From Bosea sp. F3-2 (GTDB lineage Bacteria > Pseudomonadota > Alphaproteobacteria > Rhizobiales > Beijerinckiaceae), in contig NZ_CP042331.1 in NCBI RefSeq assembly GCF_008253865.1, positions 2,480,001 through 2,544,000 on the forward strand: DNA of 64,000 nucleotides, given 5' to 3'. The first letter of the stretch is position 1; each line of letters opens with the position of its first letter. Shown piece by piece: positions 59,606 to 64,000 of the stretch. A program made the translations under genes and the position numbers. Below the pieces are notes generated by a model, which searched no databases, had not been told where the DNA came from, and was given only the letters and a program-made list of their open reading frames with translations.

Positions 59606-60586
59606 GTGAACCAACCCCTTCCCGCCTCTCGCCACACGAAGCTTCTCGCCGCGGATGCCGCCGGCATCGCCGAGGCAGCGGCGCTGCTGCGCGCGGGCGG
59701 GCTCGTCGCGATGCCGACGGAGACGGTCTACGGGCTCGCGGCCGACGCGACCTCAGGAACCGCCGTCGCGGGCATCTACGCCGCCAAGGAGCGGCCAAGC
59801 TTCAACCCGCTGATCTCGCACCTGCCCGATCTGGCGAGCGCGCGCCGGCAGGGGCTGTTCGACGCCAACGCGCTGGCACTCGCGCAAGCCTTCTGGCCCG
59901 GGCCGCTGACGCTGGTGGTGCCCTCATCTTCCGGCTGCACCGTCAGCGAGCTGGCGCGGGCGGGGCTCGCCACGGTGGCGCTGCGCGTCCCGGCCCATCC
60001 GGTCGCGCATGCGGTTCTCGAAGCGGCGGGGCGGCCGATCGCGGCGCCCTCCGCCAACCGTTCCGGCCGGATCAGCGCCACCAGCGCCGCCCATGTCCTG
60101 GCGGATCTCGACGGGCGCATCGACGCCGTGCTCGATGCCGGCCCGACCGAAGTTGGCGTCGAATCGACCATCGTCGCCTGCCTCGACGGTGCGCCGCGCC
60201 TGCTGCGGCCGGGCGGCGTGCCGCGCGCGGCGATCGAGCAGGTGATCGGCCGCCCGCTCGTGCTGACAGGCGAAGCCGGTCACGCCCCGATCGCACCGGG
60301 CATGCTGAACTCGCATTATGCGCCGGCCGCGCGAGTCCGACTTGACGCCGACGCGCCACGGGAGGGCGAGGCCTGGCTCGGCTTCGGGCCGGGGCAGGAC
60401 TTGCCGGCGTCGTTGAATCTCAGCCCGACCGGTGATCTTCGCGAGGCCGCGAGCAATCTCTTCGGCCATCTGCGGCAGCTCGACGAGATGGGGCTGCGGA
60501 CAATCGCCGTCGCCCGCATCCCGGAACAGGGGCTGGGCGAGGCGATCAACGACCGGCTGCGACGCGCGGCAGCCCCGCGCAACTGA
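59606..60586 (+). CDS. L-threonylcarbamoyladenylate synthase, Sua5/TsaC type
   Basis: The enzyme makes threonylcarbamoyl-AMP for the t6A37 modification of ANN-decoding tRNAs. The 326-residue length indicates the Sua5 form with a C-terminal domain. The YrdC domain (1-200) has GGLVAMPTETVYGLAADA, YAAKERPSFNPLISHL with the Lys and Arg of the nucleotide pocket, SANRSGRISATSA, and VESTIVACLDGAPRLLRPG. The C-terminal Sua5 domain has APIAPGMLNSHYAPAARVRLDADA. It starts with GTG at 59606. It is single and has no tsaB/D/E neighbours. Confidence 0.94.
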   Translation: MNQPLPASRHTKLLAADAAGIAEAAALLRAGGLVAMPTETVYGLAADATSGTAVAGIYAAKERPSFNPLISHLPDLASARRQGLFDANALALAQAFWPGPLTLVVPSSSGCTVSELARAGLATVALRVPAHPVAHAVLEAAGRPIAAPSANRSGRISATSAAHVLADLDGRIDAVLDAGPTEVGVESTIVACLDGAPRLLRPGGVPRAAIEQVIGRPLVLTGEAGHAPIAPGMLNSHYAPAARVRLDADAPREGEAWLGFGPGQDLPASLNLSPTGDLREAASNLFGHLRQLDEMGLRTIAVARIPEQGLGEAINDRLRRAAAPRN

Positions 60587-60590
60587 CAGG

Positions 60591-60689
60591 CGTCATTGTC
60601 GGGCGAAGCGAAGCGCAGACCCGAGAATCTCTTGCAGGATTGAGAGCCCCTCCGCCCAGAGATGCTCGGGTCAAGCCCGAGCATGACGG
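60591..60689. repeat. Palindromic repeat, family B (copy B4)
   Basis: CGTCATTGTCGGGCGAAGCG and GACCCGAGAATCTCTTGC form the left half; GATGCTCGGGTCAAGCCCGA with GCATGACGG the right. It lies directly after the tsaC-like stop. Confidence 0.86.
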
Positions 60690-60699
60690 CTGATCCAAG

Positions 60700-60715
60700 C
60701 TTGCATCGATGCAAG
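60700..60715. promoter_or_regulatory. Candidate operator upstream of lysR
   Basis: CTTGCATCGATGCAAG is a perfect 16-bp palindrome, 37 bases before the lysR start. It has the size of a LysR recognition site and may be an autoregulatory operator. Confidence 0.45.
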
Positions 60716-60752
60716 ATTTCGGCTTGCGTGCTGGCGGGAGGACGCACAGCCG

Positions 60753-61652
60753 ATGAATGCCAAGCTCGCCTGGGATGATTTCCGGCTGGTCAAGGCCATC
60801 GCCGATCATGACGGGCTGACCGGCGCGGCTGCCGCGCTGTCAGTCAATCACTCGACGGTGTTCCGGCGGCTCGGCCAGATCGAGGAGCTCGTCGGCATGC
60901 CGCTCTTCGAGCGGCGCAAGACCGGCTATGTCGCGACCGTCGCCGGCGCCGAGATGGCGGCGCTGGCGAGCCGCATGGACGAGGACGTCACGGCCTTCGC
61001 TCGGCGCCTGGCCGGACGTGATGTCACGCCCTCGGGCGAGTTGCGCATCACGACGACCGATACGCTGTACCAGAACGTGCTGCTGCCGATCTTCACGGCC
61101 TTTCGCCGGGCTCATCCGCTGATCCGGCTCGATGTCGTCGTCGGCAACCAGGCGCTCAACCTGTCGAAGCGTGACGCCGATATCGCGATCCGCGCTAGCG
61201 ACACGCCAGGCGAGACGCTGGTCGGCCGGCGCATCGCGACCATCGCCTGGGCGATCTATGGCCGCGCGGAAGACGGCATCACGCCTGAGGAAAAAGCCGA
61301 TCCCACCCTGCTCTACCAGCGCGACTGGGTTGCGCTCGGCGACCAGCTCTCTCACGTCAAGGCGGCCCGCTTCGTGCGCGAGCATGTCGCGCCGGAGCGG
61401 ATCGCGCTGAAGAGCTCGGCCGTGCTCGGCATTGCGGAGGCAGTCGGACAGGGCCTCGGCATCGGGCCCGTGCCGTGTTTCATCGCCGACCAACGGCCGG
61501 ATCTCATCAGGCTGCGGCCGCCCAACCCCGACTTCTCGACCGGGCTGTGGGTGCTCACCCACCCGGACATCCGGCACGTGCCGCGCGTGCGCGCCTTCAT
61601 GGATTTCTGCAGCGGCGAACTGGCGCGGCAGCGGGCGCTGTTCGAAGGATAA
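60753..61652 (+). CDS. LysR family transcriptional regulator
   Basis: The 299-residue protein has a LysR helix-turn-helix (WDDFRLVKAIADHDGLTGAAAALSVNHSTVFRRLGQIEELVGMPLFERRKTGYVATVAG, about 5-65), and the effector domain with SGELRITTTDTLYQNVLLPIFTAF and RDADIAIRASDTPGETLVGRRI. The SVNHSTVFRRLGQIE recognition helix places it in the typical LysR group. It ends 3 bases from the end of the convergent AcuI-type gene. A perfect 16-bp palindrome in its promoter is a candidate autoregulatory site. The target genes are unknown. Confidence 0.92.
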   Translation: MNAKLAWDDFRLVKAIADHDGLTGAAAALSVNHSTVFRRLGQIEELVGMPLFERRKTGYVATVAGAEMAALASRMDEDVTAFARRLAGRDVTPSGELRITTTDTLYQNVLLPIFTAFRRAHPLIRLDVVVGNQALNLSKRDADIAIRASDTPGETLVGRRIATIAWAIYGRAEDGITPEEKADPTLLYQRDWVALGDQLSHVKAARFVREHVAPERIALKSSAVLGIAEAVGQGLGIGPVPCFIADQRPDLIRLRPPNPDFSTGLWVLTHPDIRHVPRVRAFMDFCSGELARQRALFEG

Positions 61653-61655
61653 GCC

Positions 61656-62642
61656 TCAGCCGATCTCGACGACGACGCGGCCCTTCACCTTGCCCTCGAC
61701 AATGGCTTTGCCGGTCTCAATGACCGCTTCCAGCGGGATCGTCGTGGTGATCAAGGCGAGCTTCTCGCGGTCGAGGTCGCTGGCGAGGCGCTTCCAGGCT
61801 TCGAGGCGGCACGGCTTCGGGCACATCACCGAATCGACGCCGAGCAGCGCGACACCGCGCAGGATGAAGGGCGCGACGGAGGCCGGCAGGTCCATGCCCT
61901 GCGCCAGCCCGCAGGCGGCAATGGCACCGCCGTATTTCGTCATCGAAAGCAGGTTCGCCAGCGTATGCGAACCAACGGCATCGACGCCCGCGGCCCAGCG
62001 CTCCTTGCCGAGCGGGCGGCCAGGGGCGGAAAGCTCGCTGCGATCGATGATCTCGGCCGCGCCGAGGCCTTTGAGATAGTCGGCCTCCTCGGCCCGGCCG
62101 GTCGAGGCGATGACGTGCCAGCCGGCCTTTGCCAGCAACGTGATCGCGACCGAGCCGACGCCGCCGGCCGCGCCCGTCACGACGACCGGGCCGTCGGAGG
62201 GCTTGAGGCCATGCTTCTCGAGCGCGAGAACGCAGAGCATGGCGGTGTAGCCGGCGGTGCCGATCGCCATCGCCTCGGCGGGCGTCAGGCCTTCCGGCAG
62301 CGGCACCAGCCAGTCACCCTTGACCCGGCTCTTCTGGGCATAGGCGCCCAGATGCGTCTCGCCGGTGCCCCAGCCGTTGAGCACGACGAGATCGCCCGGC
62401 TTGAAATCAGGATTGTCGGAGGTCTCGACCCGGCCGGCGAAGTCGATGCCGGGGATCATCGGCCAGCGGCGCACCACAGGAGCCTTGCCGGTGATGGCGA
62501 GGCCATCCTTGTAGTTCACCGTCGAATGGGTGACGCGGACGGTGACGTCGCCCTCCATCAGGTCGGCTTCGGGGAAATCGGTGAAGGCGAGGTTCGGCCC
62601 GGCCTCGCCCTTGGTCGCTACGAGGGCCTTGAACGTCGTCAT
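61656..62642 (-). CDS. acuI: Acrylyl-CoA reductase-like MDR oxidoreductase (AcuI/YhdH)
   Basis: The 328-residue protein is a medium-chain, zinc-free NADPH-dependent oxidoreductase. It has THSTVNYKDGLAITGKAPVVRRWPMIPGIDFAGRV, LNGWGTGETHLGAYAQKSRV, the NADPH Rossmann motif VVVTGAAGGVGSVAITLLAKAG and YGGAIAACGLAQGMDLPASVAPFILRGVALLGVDSVMCP, the last being characteristic of AcuI/YhdH. The family reduces acrylyl-CoA to propionyl-CoA and other enoyl compounds, protecting against acrylate. The ATG at 62642 follows ATCCGGTTTT-type repeat sequence upstream. It is convergent with the LysR gene. Confidence 0.93.
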   Translation of the reverse strand: MTTFKALVATKGEAGPNLAFTDFPEADLMEGDVTVRVTHSTVNYKDGLAITGKAPVVRRWPMIPGIDFAGRVETSDNPDFKPGDLVVLNGWGTGETHLGAYAQKSRVKGDWLVPLPEGLTPAEAMAIGTAGYTAMLCVLALEKHGLKPSDGPVVVTGAAGGVGSVAITLLAKAGWHVIASTGRAEEADYLKGLGAAEIIDRSELSAPGRPLGKERWAAGVDAVGSHTLANLLSMTKYGGAIAACGLAQGMDLPASVAPFILRGVALLGVDSVMCPKPCRLEAWKRLASDLDREKLALITTTIPLEAVIETGKAIVEGKVKGRVVVEIG

Positions 62643-62660
62643 CACTACCTCCCCAACCTG

Positions 62661-62708
62661 GGCATCGGACCGAAAAGTGGAATCCGGTTTTCGGACCGCT
62701 CCGATGCC
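62661..62708. repeat. Palindromic repeat, family F (copy F7)
   Basis: GGGCATCGGACCGAAAAGTG with CCGGTTTTCGGACCGCTCCG and GATGCCGATCC form a compact palindrome resembling F3 and F4. It lies in the gap upstream of the AcuI-type gene. Confidence 0.72.
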
Positions 62709-62792
62709 GATCCAAAACACGAAAGCCGACAAGGTTGCAGCGGCAGCCCGCCACCGCAACCCCGTCGGCCGTGCGTCCGATCGTCTTCCGGA

Positions 62793-63998
62793 TCAGGCCG
62801 GCTGCGCCTGCGGCCGGTGCACCGGCCGCTCGACGATCGGCAGGTTGATCAGGGCCGAGGCGACGCCGAGCGCGACCGAGAGCCACCAGACGAACTGGTA
62901 GTTGCCCATCGATTCGTAGAGCACGCCGCCGAGCCAGACGCCAAGGAAGCCGCCGACCTGATGAGAGAAGAAGGCGAAGCCGTAGAGCATCGCCATGTAC
63001 TTCGTGCCGAACATCAGCATGACCAGCGAAGAAGTCGGCGGCACGGTCGAAAGCCAGAACAGGCCGATCACGATGCCGAAGGTGATCGAGGTCACCGGGC
63101 TCGCCGGAATCAGGATGAAGGCCGCAATCGCCACGGCGCGGCCGAGATAGATCCAGGCGAGGAGATGGCGTTTCGGCATCCGCGTCGAGAGCCAGCCGGA
63201 GGAGAGCGAGCCGACCGCGTTCGCAAGGCCAATCACCGCGAGCGTCCAGCCGCCGACCCAGGCCGGCAGGCCGGCATCCTTGAGATAGGCCGGCATGTGC
63301 ACGGTGATGAAGGCGAGCTGGAAGCCGCAGGTGAAAAAGCCGAGGACGAGCAGGACATAGCTGCGGTGCTTGAAAGCCTCGGCCAGCGCCTGCGTCACCG
63401 TCTGGTTCGGCAGATTGGCGGCGGCGCCAGCGGCCGCTCCGGTCTTGCGCGTCGCCAGTACGACCGAGATCGGCAGGATCGGCAGCAGCGTGAACGCAAA
63501 AACGATCAGCGCCTGCTGCCAGCCCATCGTCTCGATCAGGATATTGCCGATCGGCGGAAACAGGAACTGGCCGAAGGAGCCAGCGGCCGTGCCGGCGCCG
63601 AAGGCCATCGGCCGCCATTGCTCGGGCAGGAGCTTGCCGAAGGCGGCAAGCACGAGGTTGAACGAGCAGGCCGAGAGACCGAAGCCGATCAGCACGCCGG
63701 CGCCGAGATGGAGCTGCAGCGGCGTGGTGGCATAGGCCATCACGACGAGGCCGGCAGCATAGAGAACAGCACCGACGCAGAGCACGCGCACCGTGCCGTA
63801 GCGGTCGGCGATCGCCCCGGCGAAGGGCGCACCGAGGCCCCAGAGCAGGTTCTGGATCGCCAGCGCCAGGCCGAAGATGTCGCGGCCCCAGTGGAACTGC
63901 AGCGTCATCGGAATCTGGAACAGGCCGGCGCTCGCGCGCGGACCGAAGGTGATCAGGGCGATCAGGCAGCCGGCGGCGACGATGACCTCCGGTGCGTA
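62793..63998 (-). CDS. MFS transporter, N terminus beyond the window
   Basis: The visible 401 residues lack the start, which lies past position 64000. The frame stays open to the edge, with YAPEVIVAAGCLIALITFGPRASAGLFQIPM before the ATG at 63908, so that ATG is internal. Remaining features are 11 or so helices and the MFS loop AGAIADRYGTVRVLCVGAV between helices 2 and 3, with a second loop WLSTRMPKRHLLAWIYLGRAV in the C half. It resembles monocarboxylate or organic-acid MFS carriers (MCT-like). Its position upstream of the acuI-type gene on the same strand, with 150 bases between, allows linked expression. Confidence 0.9.
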   Translation of the reverse strand, partial: YAPEVIVAAGCLIALITFGPRASAGLFQIPMTLQFHWGRDIFGLALAIQNLLWGLGAPFAGAIADRYGTVRVLCVGAVLYAAGLVVMAYATTPLQLHLGAGVLIGFGLSACSFNLVLAAFGKLLPEQWRPMAFGAGTAAGSFGQFLFPPIGNILIETMGWQQALIVFAFTLLPILPISVVLATRKTGAAAGAAANLPNQTVTQALAEAFKHRSYVLLVLGFFTCGFQLAFITVHMPAYLKDAGLPAWVGGWTLAVIGLANAVGSLSSGWLSTRMPKRHLLAWIYLGRAVAIAAFILIPASPVTSITFGIVIGLFWLSTVPPTSSLVMLMFGTKYMAMLYGFAFFSHQVGGFLGVWLGGVLYESMGNYQFVWWLSVALGVASALINLPIVERPVHRPQAQPA

Positions 63999-64000
63999 GC

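Overview
The window is a gene-dense stretch of GC-rich bacterial chromosome, with no phage, plasmid, insertion sequence, CRISPR array, tRNA or rRNA that I could recognise. Gene content points to an alphaproteobacterium of the order Hyphomicrobiales (Rhizobiales). The clues are a short HisG paired with HisZ, an MbfA-type iron exporter behind an Irr-type iron control element, a CIRCE-controlled groESL, dxs followed by tlyA, and a SbmA/BacA-like ABC protein. A Bosea-like genus is my guess; no 16S gene is present to test it.

Layout. 1-5 kb: two YkuD L,D-transpeptidases, a DUF2076 protein, mbfA and a polysaccharide flippase. 5-10 kb: acetyltransferase-DMT exporter pair, hotdog thioesterase, MarR regulator, groES-groEL. 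10-14.5 kb: an orphan branched-chain amino acid binding protein, a SbmA-like ABC protein, a META-domain protein. 14.6-18.5 kb: hisG-hisZ and hisS. 18.8-25.3 kb: glycolate oxidase genes glcD-glcE-glcF with a GIY-YIG gene inserted, a divergent LysR regulator and an SMP-30 lactonase. 25.5-32.4 kb: AbrB-type transporter, aminotransferase, mscL, and a large transporter-like hybrid sensor kinase. 32.5-43.1 kb: thioesterase, tyrosine phosphatase, Lrp regulator, xseB, pirin, MFS, dxs-tlyA, an unknown 166-residue protein, a YedK/HMCES protein and a gamma-glutamyltransferase. 43.1-46 kb: a complete NMT1-type ABC importer. 46.3-54.4 kb: FAD oxidoreductase, RNA methyltransferase, cysteine synthase, two CorA proteins around an SLC13 permease. 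54.7-64 kb: two SDRs, a methyltransferase, acyl-CoA dehydrogenase, Sua5/TsaC, LysR, AcuI-type reductase, and a truncated MFS transporter.

The genes are mostly core metabolism and housekeeping. The glc genes with the adjacent LysR and lactonase look like a small hydroxyacid/sugar-acid module. The ABC importer genes at 43-46 kb form one operon. Good regulatory signals are the palindrome upstream of mbfA, the promoter and CIRCE upstream of groES, and four other perfect promoter palindromes near paaI-like, lysR and acyl-CoA dehydrogenase genes.

The most distinctive feature is a dense set of intergenic palindromic repeats, roughly one per 2.5 kb. Four families (called A-D here) share the ends CGTCATT...AATGACG but differ inside. 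A family E is built around pyrimidine/purine-rich gene-end palindromes, and a family F is built around GCATCGGA/AGAGCAT palindromes. They sit between convergent genes, between operon genes and, in one case, supply the C-terminal codons of a gene. I saw no obviously novel defence, biosynthetic or mobile system; the repeat system is the best candidate for something under-described.
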